Positions 18,680 to 27,441 of a stretch of DNA of 49,584 nt are shown piece by piece (the stretch's first letter is position 1; each line of letters opens with the position of its first letter). The stretch is from Photobacterium pectinilyticum (GTDB taxonomy: Bacteria > Pseudomonadota > Gammaproteobacteria > Enterobacterales > Vibrionaceae). The stretch is taken from positions 1 through 49,584 of the forward strand of contig NZ_JANEYT010000035.1 of assembly GCF_024357955.1 (NCBI RefSeq), written 5' to 3'. Both the position numbers and the translations under genes were made by a program. Under the pieces are notes generated by a model. The model saw nothing but the letters and a program-made list of their open reading frames with translations, did not search any database and had not been told where the DNA came from.

Positions 18680-18946
18680 CTAGTCTTCCTGTACGTTATA
18701 TTTTTTGTCGAGCGCGTTCATACGCACAACGTAAATAAAGATTAAGGCGACAAAGGTGTATATAGACCCTTGTTGGGCGAACCAAAACCCGAGTTTGAAG
18801 CCTCCGAATTGAATCGCATTAAGGGCTTCGACAAATAGAATGCCTGCGCCATAAGACACCGCAAACCAGATGGCTAATAAGGAGCCCATCGTTGCGAGGT
18901 TCTCTTTCCAGTAGGCTTGCGCCATTTCCTTGGATTCAAACGCCAT
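18680..18946 (-). CDS. DUF4212 symporter small subunit
   Basis: An 88-residue inner-membrane protein with two helices (ATMGSLLAIWFAVSYGAGIL and SIYTFVALIFIYVVRMNAL), preceded by the family signature AQAYWKENL. DUF4212 proteins are encoded directly before the large subunit of a sodium:solute symporter and are thought to be its partner. Its start has an AAGGAGAT ribosome site. It is first in the operon with the ActP-like gene, so transcription control should act at 18947-19150. Confidence 0.93.
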   Translation of the reverse strand: MAFESKEMAQAYWKENLATMGSLLAIWFAVSYGAGILFVEALNAIQFGGFKLGFWFAQQGSIYTFVALIFIYVVRMNALDKKYNVQED

Positions 18947-19055
18947 TGTTATCTCCTTTCACGTCGTCATAAATCGCGTTAATAAAATGTTACGCAATGA
19001 CAATAGCAATGAATGGTTAAGGAAGCAGTGCAACTTTAGTCGAGGGAAAAACGGC

Positions 19056-19081
19056 AAAATCGCTGGCTCAGCAGCGATTTT
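19056..19081 (-). terminator. Terminator after crbR
   Basis: AAAATCGCTG (19056-19065) pairs with CAGCGATTTT (19072-19081), 6-nt loop, followed on the minus strand by GCCGTTTTT. It sits between crbR and the DUF4212-actP operon. Confidence 0.75.
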
Positions 19082-19154
19082 GTGAAGTCAGGCGGAAATT
19101 GAAGATGTTGTGGAAATGTTACGTTAGCCAAAAGTCTAACAGGAAAATAAAATA

Positions 19155-19790
19155 TTACGGATTGATATCCATTTGCTGGAGCAGGATGACTGCCTGGGTA
19201 CGGTTCTTCACTCCTAACTTGCGGAAAATAGCGGTCATATGTGCCTTGATGGTGGCCTCTGACACATTGAGTTCGTAGGCAATTTGCTTGTTGAGTAGGC
19301 CATCGGACAGCATCCCCAAGACCTTATATTGCTGGGGGGTGAGGGCGGCGATCCTATCGGTCAGCTCTGTGAGTTGATCATTGCCTTCCCCCAGTCCTTC
19401 CGGGTACACCGGCTCACCGTCAAGGACTTGGTTGAGCGAGCTGATCAGCGATCGCATATCGCTGGACTTGGGAATAAAACCAAACGCCCCGTGGCTGCGT
19501 ACCTGGCGGATCACGCTGGTTTCTTCGCTGGCGGAAATAACGACTATCGGTAAATCGGGGTATTGTCTGCGGAGCTGGATCAATCCAGACATTCCGTTGG
19601 CGCCGGGCATTTTGAGATCGAGTAGCAGTAAGTCGACATCGTCCTCTTTGTCGAGCAAGGTAAGCAAGCTATCTAGCGAATCGGCTTCAAGCAGGTTGGC
19701 CCCACTGATTGCCATATGCACGGACTGAAACAGTGCATTACGGAACAGCGGGTGGTCATCGGCAATCACTATTGTGTACTGAGCGTCCAT
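19155..19790 (-). CDS. crbR: LuxR-family response regulator CrbR
   Basis: CrbR is the NarL/LuxR-type regulator that acts with CrbS to switch on acs. The 211 residues contain a receiver domain with the acidic pair in IVIADDHPLF (Asp11, Asp12), phospho-acceptor Asp58 in LLLLDLKMPG, and the conserved Ser in VVISASEE. A C-terminal helix-turn-helix follows (LTPQQYKVLGMLSDGLLNKQ and SEATIKAHMTAIFRKLGVKN). The start at 19790 (MDAQYTIVIADDH) matches the family; the longer frame to 19976 adds 62 residues with no domain. Assignment rests on context with crbS, acs and the symporter. Confidence 0.88.
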   Translation of the reverse strand: MDAQYTIVIADDHPLFRNALFQSVHMAISGANLLEADSLDSLLTLLDKEDDVDLLLLDLKMPGANGMSGLIQLRRQYPDLPIVVISASEETSVIRQVRSHGAFGFIPKSSDMRSLISSLNQVLDGEPVYPEGLGEGNDQLTELTDRIAALTPQQYKVLGMLSDGLLNKQIAYELNVSEATIKAHMTAIFRKLGVKNRTQAVILLQQMDINP

Positions 19791-20028
19791 GGCAATCACA
19801 TTATTGTTGTTTTTAATAACGCTATCACTGCCTTGGGAGTAGATCAATTTGTTAACACTCAAGATCTGAACTGGATCAGACCAGCGTGTTCCTATTGTGT
19901 AATCTGTTGGGTAACCGCGTGAGCATGAAAGCGGTGGGGGGCGAGCAATGACAGTGACCAGAAAAGAGCGGGGCAATGGCGCGCCTTCCGGGTTGGAAAT
20001 CGACGCGCCGAGTTGCCGCGATAGAGGC

Positions 20029-21894
20029 TTAACGGATCAGTTGATGATTGGCCAAATGGGCTAGAAACGGTTCCGATTTCATAAAGCCGGTCAGCCGTGC
20101 GCCTTCCATCCGGTTACCACTGCTGTCCCAGAAGTCTAACGTCGGCAGGCCGAGTACGTCCATTGCTTGCAGCAGTTCGATATCAGTTGGTGAGCTCTGG
20201 GTGACATCAGCCTGAAGCAGAACGAAATTGCCGAGTTGCTTGGCGACGGCTGGATCGTGGAAAGTGTATTTCTCGAACTCCTTGCAGGCCACGCACCAGT
20301 CGGCGTAGAAATCCAGCATTACTGGTAATTGCAGTGCCTTGGCCTCTTCCAGTGCCAGAGTCAGGTCATCGATACTGCTGACGCGCTTGAACTCGACACG
20401 GGTTGCTTGTTCGGTAGTGTGTTGGGCGGTGGAGCCGGTCAACAACGGATAGAGCGGTTGAACCGAGATAAACAGTCCGACAATTGCCACCACCGCCAAG
20501 GCACTGCTGCGCCATGACACCGCAAGGGTATTTTTGACATGGTAAAGCCAACCAAAGGCGGCAATACCGAGCAGTGACCACAGGTAAGGCATCAGGTGTG
20601 CAGGCAAGATACGCTCAAGCAAGAACAGCGGCACGGCCAGTAGGACAAAGCCGAACAAGGCTTTGACGTGGTTCATCCAGCTGCCTGCTTTGGGCAGCAG
20701 CTTATTGCCGAACATAGCCGCTAAAATCAGCGGGATCCCCATGCCGATCGCCAAGGCATAGAGTGCCACGGCACCGGTCAGCAAGTCACCGCTCTGGGCG
20801 ACATAGATCAGTGCTCCGGATAAGGGAGCCGTGGTGCATGGCGAGCACACCAGTCCGGAGATCGCCCCCATAGCAAACACACCACCACTACTGCCACCCT
20901 GTTGCTTGTTACTCAGGCCGTTGAGCCAGGTCTGGAAACCACTTGGCAATTGCAAGGTGTAGACACCGAACATCGATAGTGCCAACGCGACAAACAGGAT
21001 ACTCAGGCCAATGAGAATATAAGGGTGCTGCAAGGCGGCCTGGAATTGCATCCCGGCGGAAGCGACGACCAACCCGAGCAGGGTATAGGTCAGGGCCATT
21101 CCCTGCACATAGATAAAGGCAAGGCGGAAAGCCCGACCATGGCTGAGCTGGCCGTTACCCAGCACAATGCCGCTTAAAATAGGGTACATCGGCAGCACGC
21201 AGGGGGTGAAGGCCAATCCGATCCCCAGTGCGAGGAAAACAAGCGGGGTCCACCATTGCTCGGCCAGATCGCTCGCCAGTTTGTCTTGCTCAGAGGCTGG
21301 AATGCTGCTTTCGAGTGTCTTTTGTGAGTATGTACTCACATTGCTTTGAGTATCCGTTAGTTGTACTGGTTGACTGCCTGTCGTTGGTAGTGCGGCATTG
21401 GTAGCTACCATGACTGCACTGAGAGGGATCTGGCGGATTTCCGGTGGGTAGCAAAAACCCGCCTCGGCACAGCCTTGGTAGCGTACGATCAGCATATCGC
21501 TGTTGGCGGCTTCAACAATAGGCACTGTCAGGGTCAGCGGCTCGGTATAGATATTGACCTCACCGAAAAATTCATCTTGGTAGGGTTTGCCGGCAGGTAT
21601 GTTGACATTACCCAGAGTGGCTGACTCGGAGCTCACCGAAAGCTGGTGCTGGTAGAGGTAATAACCGGGCTTGATCTGCCAGTCGAGAAAGACCTGTTCG
21701 CCCTGCTGGGTAAAGTTGAAACTGAAGGCTTCATCAACTGCCACGAACGTATTGGAAGGGCTGTTGAAGCCCGGTAGCTTCAAGGCGGAAGCGGGCAGGC
21801 TGATCACCAGCAGGCTGAGTATGGCAAGCAGGGACAGGGTTCGCCGTAATGCGAATTGGCCTGTTGCACACTGAAGTATTTGTAATAGTGTCAT
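20029..21894 (-). CDS. dsbD: Thiol:disulfide interchange protein DsbD
   Basis: DsbD carries electrons from cytoplasmic thioredoxin across the inner membrane to periplasmic DsbC, DsbG and CcmG. The 621-residue protein has a signal peptide ([20 protein letters not shown]), an N-terminal periplasmic domain with the paired cysteines of [12 protein letters not shown], a central eight-helix domain with the redox cysteines in [12 protein letters not shown] and [13 protein letters not shown], and a C-terminal thioredoxin domain with [16 protein letters not shown]. The start at 21894 begins 34 residues before the mature part; the frame to 21993 adds residues that would spoil the signal peptide. Longer than E. 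coli DsbD (565). Confidence 0.96.
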   Translation of the reverse strand: MTLLQILQCATGQFALRRTLSLLAILSLLVISLPASALKLPGFNSPSNTFVAVDEAFSFNFTQQGEQVFLDWQIKPGYYLYQHQLSVSSESATLGNVNIPAGKPYQDEFFGEVNIYTEPLTLTVPIVEAANSDMLIVRYQGCAEAGFCYPPEIRQIPLSAVMVATNAALPTTGSQPVQLTDTQSNVSTYSQKTLESSIPASEQDKLASDLAEQWWTPLVFLALGIGLAFTPCVLPMYPILSGIVLGNGQLSHGRAFRLAFIYVQGMALTYTLLGLVVASAGMQFQAALQHPYILIGLSILFVALALSMFGVYTLQLPSGFQTWLNGLSNKQQGGSSGGVFAMGAISGLVCSPCTTAPLSGALIYVAQSGDLLTGAVALYALAIGMGIPLILAAMFGNKLLPKAGSWMNHVKALFGFVLLAVPLFLLERILPAHLMPYLWSLLGIAAFGWLYHVKNTLAVSWRSSALAVVAIVGLFISVQPLYPLLTGSTAQHTTEQATRVEFKRVSSIDDLTLALEEAKALQLPVMLDFYADWCVACKEFEKYTFHDPAVAKQLGNFVLLQADVTQSSPTDIELLQAMDVLGLPTLDFWDSSGNRMEGARLTGFMKSEPFLAHLANHQLIR

Positions 21895-21985
21895 TAAATC
21901 TGGCTCGTCTATGAGTTGCCCTGCCAAAAGTGGCGGCAGGGAAAGAACAGCTAGTTTGGCGCAGCGAAATCGTGCGCCATGGACT

Positions 21986-22024
21986 AATACCAATTACATA
22001 AAATTTTTAGTGCAATTGGTATAA
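21986..22024. repeat. ATACCAATT inverted repeat upstream of dsbD
   Basis: ATACCAATT (21987-21995) and AATTGGTAT (22014-22022) form a perfect 9-bp inverted repeat with an 18-nt centre, extended to TAATACC/GGTATAA. A related pair of ends occurs at 27442-27494. Such short palindromic intergenic elements look like a dispersed family in this genome. Confidence 0.6.
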
Positions 22025-22061
22025 CTATACTCTGTCAGACCGAGTTAATCAGTGTTTGGTT

Positions 22062-22973
22062 TCACTTGGCTTTTATTGTTTGGTTGCCATTATCGAGCGC
22101 ATCACGCATGAAATCAGTGAAGATCTGGATATGAGCAGGGACATACCCCAGGCGCTGGTAGAGCATATAAATCGGCCGTGGCGGCGAGTACCAGTTGTCC
22201 ATCATCGATGAGAGCTGGCCAGTAGCAAGGGCATCGGCAACCACATAGTTTGGCAGGCAGGCGATCCCCAGCCCTTCGATGGTTGCTTGCTTGATGCTGT
22301 TGAGATCAGCGATAGCCATTTTGACCGGTGAATTGATCCAGATAGTCTCTTGGCTATCCATTTTATTAGTTAGTGCCCACTCAAACTCAGGAACACTGGC
22401 CAAGCGGGAATGTTCGTTGATTTCGTCGGGGTGAATGGGCGAGCCATGACCTGTGAGGTAGTCAGGACTAGCAACCAATACCCGCTGAGATGCACCGATA
22501 TTGGCGGCGGCAAAACTGGAGTCAGGCTGCTGGCCAACACGAAAGACTACATCATACTGCTCGGGGCTGTAGTCATGGTGCTGGTTGGACAGGTGAGTCA
22601 ACGACAGGCTGATCTCTGGGTATAGCGCGAGAAACTGATTAAACAACGGCATCAAGCGGTAAGTCAGTAGGCCAACCGGGGCAGAAATCCGCAATGCCCC
22701 CCGTGGTTCGCTGTGGCTACTGTCGTGTAGCTCAGCGGTTGCCGTCTCCAGTTGGGTCAGCAATGGCTGGCAACGTTCGAAATAGTTTCTACCTAGCGGG
22801 GTCAGGGAAACATTACGGCTATCCCGGATCACCAGCTGGCTACCGAGGGTATCTTCCAACCGCTGCAGCCTCCGACTAAGGGTGGTGGGTGGAATATCTA
22901 ACGCACTGGCGGCTGCTCTGAAACTTCCATGTTGGGCAATCGCAATCAGGGTGCGCAGGTCATCTAACTTCAT
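22062..22973 (-). CDS. LysR-family transcriptional regulator
   Basis: A 303-residue LysR regulator: N-terminal winged helix-turn-helix (MKLDDLRTLIAIAQHGSFRA then ALDIPPTTLSRRLQRLEDTL) and a periplasmic-binding-protein-like effector domain (about 90-290, from RGALRISAPVGLLTYRLMPL). The TLSRRLQRLE form places it in the large CrgA-like subgroup. The start at 22973 is the conserved one; alternative starts at 22994 and 23027 would lengthen the arm. Its target is unknown. It stands where E. coli has cutA between dcuA and dsbD, and its own upstream region is long (507 bp). Confidence 0.9.
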   Translation of the reverse strand: MKLDDLRTLIAIAQHGSFRAAASALDIPPTTLSRRLQRLEDTLGSQLVIRDSRNVSLTPLGRNYFERCQPLLTQLETATAELHDSSHSEPRGALRISAPVGLLTYRLMPLFNQFLALYPEISLSLTHLSNQHHDYSPEQYDVVFRVGQQPDSSFAAANIGASQRVLVASPDYLTGHGSPIHPDEINEHSRLASVPEFEWALTNKMDSQETIWINSPVKMAIADLNSIKQATIEGLGIACLPNYVVADALATGQLSSMMDNWYSPPRPIYMLYQRLGYVPAHIQIFTDFMRDALDNGNQTIKAK

Positions 22974-23364
22974 ACCATTTTTGCATCTCTGCATAACGCT
23001 TTTACCTCTATTACCAAGTCGCCTCAATGACTATTATTAGGGGGCAGACTTTCCTGTCTTGGTCTGCTCTGTAGCAAAAAGAGACATGAATCCGGTCGGG
23101 ATGTTGGGATTGACGTTACCGCCGGAATGAGCAAATACGTCGGGAATCCGTATTTGTTCTCTGTCTTCGCCCTAGGATGGGGCGGAGACATTAAATATCT
23201 ATTGTAACCTTTCTTCTCGGTTCGAATCCTGAACCATACTTTTCATATCCTATATTTTCGCTTCTCTTGGTTGTCAAAACCGAGTTATTTTCGTGCGCCT
23301 AAACCATATACTTCCTGACTAAATTCATTTGTTTTTTTGATTGTTGTTGGTGGGTGCTCACAAT

Positions 23365-23427
23365 GCCTCTAGCCTCTAGCCTCTAGCCTCTAGCCTCTAG
23401 CCTCTAGCCTCTAGCCTCTAGCCTCTA
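23365..23427. repeat. Tandem repeat, nine copies of GCCTCTA
   Basis: Nine perfect, uninterrupted 7-bp units (63 bp) plus two further matching bases. It lies just beyond the dcuA terminator, outside any gene. Each junction creates a CTAG, a tetranucleotide usually scarce in such genomes. Perfect identity implies recent slippage, so copy number probably varies between strains. Confidence 0.97.
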
Positions 23428-23432
23428 GCAAT

Positions 23433-23458
23433 AAAAAAGGCCGCCCGAAGGCGACCTT
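23433..23458 (-). terminator. Terminator after dcuA
   Basis: AAGGCCGCC (23437-23445) pairs with GGCGACCTT (23450-23458) with one G-U pair, UUCG tetraloop on the minus-strand transcript and a T6 tail. Confidence 0.88.
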
Positions 23459-23480
23459 AATAGGAAGCAAATGTCCTGAA

Positions 23481-24788
23481 TTACAGGATGATGCCACCGA
23501 ATACGAAGCCAAGGGCGACAGAAGTACTGATAGTTACCACACCTGGAATGAAGAATGGGTGGTTGAAGACTAGGTTACCGATACGGGTTGAACCTGTGTC
23601 ATCCATCTCAACCGCTGCAAGTAGCGTTGGGTAAGTTGGTAGTACGAACAGCGCACTTACTGCTGCGAAAGAAGCAATTGCTGTTAGCGGTGCAACACCG
23701 ATAGCCAATGCCGCAGGCATCAGAGCGGTAGTGGTTGCGCCCTGTGAGTACAGCAGCATAGAAGCAAAGAACAATACCAGTGCCAGCATCCATGGGTAGT
23801 CGCTCAGTAGTGAGCCAGCCACTTCTTTGATGCCGTCAACGTGACCGTTAACGAACGTAGAACCAAGCCATGCGACACCGAGTACACACACACACGCAGT
23901 CATACCAGAGCGGAATGTTGGAGCGGCTGGGATTTTCGCAGCATCGATACCGGTAGTGAATACGATAGCCGCCGCAGCTGCCAGCATGAAGGTCATGATA
24001 GCTTCGTTACGGCCTAGTGCAGGGTTTTCAATCAGGCCAACAGAGCCAGAAATAGCCGCTGCATAAGCAACAACGATCAAGATAGCGGCTAGGAAGATAA
24101 AGGTCGCTTTCTTCGCTGTTGCAGGGATCTCACGCTTAGTTGAACCTTGAAGTTTGATTAGGCCTTTTTCTAGGCGATCCTGGTAAACAGGATCGTCTTT
24201 TAGCTCACAGCCTAGGAAGTTAGCAACGAATGCACCAACCATACATGCAATGAAGGTGGTTGGAATACAGACTGCCAACAGGGTTAGGTAGCCCACTCCG
24301 AGCGGTTCAAGAATGCCAGAGAAGAAGACAACCGCTGCGGAGATAGGCGATGCGGTGATCGCGATTTGAGAAGCAACAACAGCGATAGATAGCGGACGTG
24401 AAGGTCGGATACCCTGCTCTTTGGCTACTTCTGCGATAACTGGAAGCGTTGAGAACGCCGTGTGGCCAGTACCTGCCATTAGGGTCATCAGGTATGTCAC
24501 GATAGGTGCGTAGAACGTAATACGTTTCGGGTTCTTTCGCAGGAAGTTTTCGGCGAGTTCAACCAGCCAATCCATACCACCGGCAACTTGCATAGCAGCA
24601 ATCGCAGTGATAACAGACATGATAATAAGGATTACGTCAATTGGGATATAGCTTTGGCTTGTTGGCATGCCCAATATCAAAGAAAGTACGATAACACCGG
24701 CACCACCTGCCAGACCAATACCAATACCACCAATTCGAGCGCCCAAGAAAATGAACGCGAGAACGACTAATAGTTCTACACCAACCAT
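23481..24788 (-). CDS. dcuA: Anaerobic C4-dicarboxylate transporter DcuA
   Basis: DcuA exchanges aspartate, fumarate, malate and succinate across the inner membrane; it supplies aspartate and fumarate during fumarate respiration and exports succinate. The 435-residue protein has about ten helices and the family's conserved parts: LVVLAFIFLGARIGGIGIGL, LAGTGHTAFSTLPVIAEVA, GIRPSRPLSIAVVASQ, SPISAAVVFFSG and the end LGFVFGGIIL. It is downstream of aspA on the same strand, as in E. coli, with a terminator between, giving aspartate uptake plus deamination to fumarate that feeds frdABCD elsewhere in this window. Confidence 0.96.
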   Translation of the reverse strand: MVGVELLVVLAFIFLGARIGGIGIGLAGGAGVIVLSLILGMPTSQSYIPIDVILIIMSVITAIAAMQVAGGMDWLVELAENFLRKNPKRITFYAPIVTYLMTLMAGTGHTAFSTLPVIAEVAKEQGIRPSRPLSIAVVASQIAITASPISAAVVFFSGILEPLGVGYLTLLAVCIPTTFIACMVGAFVANFLGCELKDDPVYQDRLEKGLIKLQGSTKREIPATAKKATFIFLAAILIVVAYAAAISGSVGLIENPALGRNEAIMTFMLAAAAAIVFTTGIDAAKIPAAPTFRSGMTACVCVLGVAWLGSTFVNGHVDGIKEVAGSLLSDYPWMLALVLFFASMLLYSQGATTTALMPAALAIGVAPLTAIASFAAVSALFVLPTYPTLLAAVEMDDTGSTRIGNLVFNHPFFIPGVVTISTSVALGFVFGGIIL

Positions 24789-24839
24789 ATGATTGTCCTG
24801 TCTTAAAGTTAAAAAATATAAAAGGGGGAAATCTGTAGC

Positions 24840-24873
24840 AAAAAAAGGCGGATCCTCATCCTGAAAATCCGCC
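24840..24873 (-). terminator. Terminator/attenuator between aspA and dcuA
   Basis: GGCGGAT (24847-24853) pairs with ATCCGCC (24867-24873); the minus-strand transcript then has seven Us. It probably lowers rather than abolishes read-through from aspA to dcuA. Confidence 0.85.
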
Positions 24874-24894
24874 GGGCTGTTTAGTGTTCACAAC

Positions 24895-26358
24895 TTAGTT
24901 GTAACGCTTAGCCTTGTATTCTGGGTGCATTAGGTTCTGTACCGAGAAGATGTCGTCTAGTTGCTCTTCAGTTAGAAGACCACGCTCTAGAACAACTTCA
25001 CGGACACTCTTACCTGTTTCAGCACAAATCTTACCAACAATGTCACCTTCGTGGTGGCCAATGAATGGGTTTAGGTAAGTAACGATACCGATAGAGTTGA
25101 ACACGAAGTACTCACATACTTCTTTGTTGACAGTGATACCGTCGATGCACTTGTCACGTAGGTTGATACATGCATTCTTCAGGATGTCGATAGACTCGAA
25201 CAGTGCCTGACCGATCACTGGCTCCATCACGTTCAGCTGAAGCTGACCGGCTTCTGCCGCGAAAGTGATTGTTGTATCGTTACCGATAACTTTGAAACAA
25301 ACCTGGTTAACCACTTCTGGGATAACGGGGTTTACTTTAGCTGGCATGATAGAAGAACCAGCTTGCATTTCTGGAAGGTTTAGCTCGTTAAGACCAGCAC
25401 GAGGACCTGAAGATAGAAGGCGCAGGTCGTTACAGATCTTAGATAGCTTAACGGCGGTACGCTTAAGTGCACCGTGAATCATTACGTAAGCACCACAGTC
25501 AGAGGTTGCTTCGATTAGGTCTTCCGCTGGTACACAAGGTAGGCCAGTTACTTCAGCTAGGCGCTGTACCGCAAGTTCCTGGTAACCAGTGGCTGCGTTC
25601 AGGCCAGTACCGATTGCCGTTGCGCCTAGGTTTACTTCTAGAAGCAGCTGAGCGGTGTAGTGAAGATTCTTGATTTCTTCTTTGATAAGTACGCCGAACG
25701 CGTGGAATTCTTGGCCAACAGTCATTGGTACTGCGTCCTGAAGCTGGGTACGGCCCATTTTCAGAACAGAGGCGAATTCTTTGTCTTTCGCATCGAAAGC
25801 ACCTTTGAGGTACTCAAGTGCTTCCAGCATGCTCATGATGCTGTTGTATACCGCTACGCGGAAACCGGTAGGGTACGCACAGTTAGTCGACTGCGACTTG
25901 TTGACGTGGTCATTCGGGTTAACGATGTCGTACTCGCCTTTTTCTTTGCCCATAAGCTCAAGAGCAAGGTTTGCAATAACTTCGTTGGTGTTCATGTTTA
26001 CCGACGTGCCGGCACCGCCTTGGTATACATCTGACGGGAACTGATCCATGCACTTACCTGTATCAAGGATCGCATCACATGCTTGAATGATGTATTCACC
26101 AACCTCTGATGGGATAACGCCCAGTTCTTTGTTCGCCATTGCAGCAGCTTTCTTGGTGAAAACCATACCGCGAACGAACTCTGGAACGTCAGAGATTGTA
26201 GTTTTAGAGATATTGAAATTTTCTACTGCACGTAGGGTGTGGATACCCCAGTAAGCGTCGGCTGGAACTTGGCGTTCGCCTAGTAGATCTTCTTCGATAC
26301 GAGTTGCAACGTTGTTTACCATTGCTTCATTTTTTTCTAGATCAATCATCTGAGACAT
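24895..26358 (-). CDS. aspA: Aspartate ammonia-lyase
   Basis: AspA converts aspartate to fumarate and ammonia, supplying the electron acceptor for anaerobic respiration. The 487-residue enzyme of the fumarase/aspartase superfamily shows [40 protein letters not shown], the signature loop [20 protein letters not shown] with the catalytic Ser, and the C-terminal [18 protein letters not shown] has Trp where E. coli has Tyr. The start at 26358 has AAGG nearby; about nine residues more than E. coli at the N-terminus. Upstream is a CRP-like site, consistent with the known catabolite control of aspA. Confidence 0.97.
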   Translation of the reverse strand: MSQMIDLEKNEAMVNNVATRIEEDLLGERQVPADAYWGIHTLRAVENFNISKTTISDVPEFVRGMVFTKKAAAMANKELGVIPSEVGEYIIQACDAILDTGKCMDQFPSDVYQGGAGTSVNMNTNEVIANLALELMGKEKGEYDIVNPNDHVNKSQSTNCAYPTGFRVAVYNSIMSMLEALEYLKGAFDAKDKEFASVLKMGRTQLQDAVPMTVGQEFHAFGVLIKEEIKNLHYTAQLLLEVNLGATAIGTGLNAATGYQELAVQRLAEVTGLPCVPAEDLIEATSDCGAYVMIHGALKRTAVKLSKICNDLRLLSSGPRAGLNELNLPEMQAGSSIMPAKVNPVIPEVVNQVCFKVIGNDTTITFAAEAGQLQLNVMEPVIGQALFESIDILKNACINLRDKCIDGITVNKEVCEYFVFNSIGIVTYLNPFIGHHEGDIVGKICAETGKSVREVVLERGLLTEEQLDDIFSVQNLMHPEYKAKRYN

Positions 26359-26555
26359 GACGTAGCCTTAGTGGAATCTGCTAATTAAATTCAAATATTG
26401 AGCCAATTCTGAAACTTTAGAGTCCATTCCGCAGAGAGTTTGGCTAGATGATCGTACCTGACACCTATTGTCTGCTGCCGATAATACTCCCCTTTAGGGG
26501 TAAAAACATAACCCAGATCACTTTTTTAAATGTAGTGAAAACATTTGCACTGGAA

Positions 26556-26571
26556 TGAGATGTTGATCACA
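26556..26571. promoter_or_regulatory. Candidate CRP site for aspA
   Basis: TGAGA-N6-TCACA matches the CRP half-sites (TGTGA-N6-TCACA) at nine of ten positions. It is about 200 bp from the aspA start. aspA is CRP-activated in E. coli; here this is prediction only. Confidence 0.5.
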
Positions 26572-26595
26572 AGCACTGTTAACAACTACTCTGGG

Positions 26596-26615
26596 GGTCA
26601 TGTGCAAAAATGACC
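26596..26615. repeat. Inverted repeat GGTCAT-N8-ATGACC
   Basis: A perfect 6-bp inverted repeat with an 8-bp centre, of the size of a dimeric-regulator operator, between the CRP-like site and the larger hairpin. No T-run follows, so it is not a terminator. Confidence 0.4.
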
Positions 26616-26640
26616 ACTTATGACAAAATGTGAACGCGGT

Positions 26641-26688
26641 GTTTCTATGTTACGGCAATCTTATTGTAACCAATCGTTACATAGAAAC
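26641..26688. promoter_or_regulatory. Large inverted repeat upstream of fxsA
   Basis: GTTTCTATGTTACG (26641-26654) faces CGTTACATAGAAAC (26675-26688), 13 of 14 bases complementary, around a 20-nt centre. Inside, GTTAC (26650-26654) can alternatively pair with GTAAC (26666-26670). It could be an operator or a structured leader for fxsA, about 130 bp downstream. Confidence 0.5.
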
Positions 26689-26817
26689 CCGATAGAAAAG
26701 AGTTGAAAAATGTCTATCTGCTCCCAATATTTGTATTATGTAAGAGAAATTTCTGTAGTGTGACACCCGCGTGTTACAGCCTGGCTCCAATTAACGCCTA
26801 CCAGCAAGGGGAAAGCC

Positions 26818-27369
26818 GTGTTTCCGATATTACTGTTTATGTTTATTGTCGTGCCGATTGTCGAAATCGCCCTGTTTATTCAGGTGGGTGGTTTCCTTGG
26901 CCTGTGGCCGACAATGGGACTTGTGCTGGTCACGGCGGTAGTCGGTGCGTCGTTGGTACGTAGTCAGGGCATTGCCACCTTGATGTCGGTGCAAGGCCGC
27001 TTGCAGAAAGGGGAAATGCCCGCCCAGCAAATACTTGAAGGTGTCATGCTTGCCGTTTGTGGCGTATTGCTGCTCACACCGGGCTTTATGACCGATGCGA
27101 TGGGGATGGCGGTGTTGCTGCCGGGGCCGCGTGCGTGGTTAGCCAAGCAGTTGATGAGCCGGGTGACGGTTCAGGGTATGTCATCAGGGGCGGGGTTCAG
27201 TGCCGGATTTGGTCCGCAGGGCTTTGAACAACATGATCCTTTCGAGCAACAACGTGGTCCATATCGTGATAGCTCTCAGGGCCGCCAGCAGGATGGTGAT
27301 GTATTTGATGGTGAATTTGAGCGTAAAGACGACAAAAATAAAGACAATGATTCACCGCGACTACCTTAA
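26818..27369 (+). CDS. fxsA: Membrane protein FxsA
   Basis: FxsA is a small inner-membrane protein; in E. coli its overproduction relieves exclusion of phage T7 by the F plasmid, and its normal role is unclear. The 183-residue protein begins at a GTG (26818) with AGGGGAAA upstream, which gives the typical FxsA start MFPILLFMFIVVPIVEIALF. It has a further hydrophobic segment (LGLWPTMGLVLVTAVVGASL), LMSVQGRLQKGEMPAQQILE, and LTPGFMTDAMGMAVLLPGPR. The C-terminal third is polar and disordered (Gln, Asp, Lys rich). fxsA beside aspA is the E. coli arrangement. Confidence 0.94.
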   Translation: MFPILLFMFIVVPIVEIALFIQVGGFLGLWPTMGLVLVTAVVGASLVRSQGIATLMSVQGRLQKGEMPAQQILEGVMLAVCGVLLLTPGFMTDAMGMAVLLPGPRAWLAKQLMSRVTVQGMSSGAGFSAGFGPQGFEQHDPFEQQRGPYRDSSQGRQQDGDVFDGEFERKDDKNKDNDSPRLP

Positions 27370-27398
27370 GCATATTGGCTTATAGAAATGACGGACAT

Positions 27399-27426
27399 AA
27401 AAAAGGCAGCCGAGGCTGCCTTTTTT
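27399..27426. terminator. Bidirectional terminator after fxsA
   Basis: GGCAGC (27405-27410) pairs with GCTGCC (27415-27420), extended by A and T runs on either side, loop CGAG. It serves fxsA and can act on the convergent MATE gene. Confidence 0.9.
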
Positions 27427-27441
27427 GTTAATGCTGTTCAT

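Larger units (their letters stand above)
22974..23480. other. 507-bp intergenic region between the LysR gene and dcuA
   Basis: No gene is seen in any frame. It is AT-rich compared with its neighbours and contains a GCAGAC/GTCTGC inverted repeat (about 23044-23067), a 9-copy heptamer array (23365-23427) and the dcuA terminator (23437-23458). A tRNA-like T-loop sequence at 23219-23229 lacks a paired stem. Confidence 0.6.
26359..26817. other. 459-bp divergent regulatory region between aspA and fxsA
   Basis: No gene is seen. It contains a CRP-like site (26556-26571), an 8-spaced inverted repeat GGTCAT/ATGACC (26596-26615), and a 14-bp imperfect inverted repeat (26641-26688) nearer fxsA. The frame overlapping the fxsA start in another phase is a shadow. 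Confidence 0.6.

Noticed and set aside
23219..23229. GGTTCGAATCC, identical to a tRNA T-loop consensus
   Set aside because: The flanking bases do not form a T-stem and no acceptor or anticodon arm is found nearby; taken as chance or a very decayed remnant.
23365..23427. Heptamer array as a CRISPR
   Set aside because: The units are 7 bp and contiguous with no spacers, and no cas genes are present.
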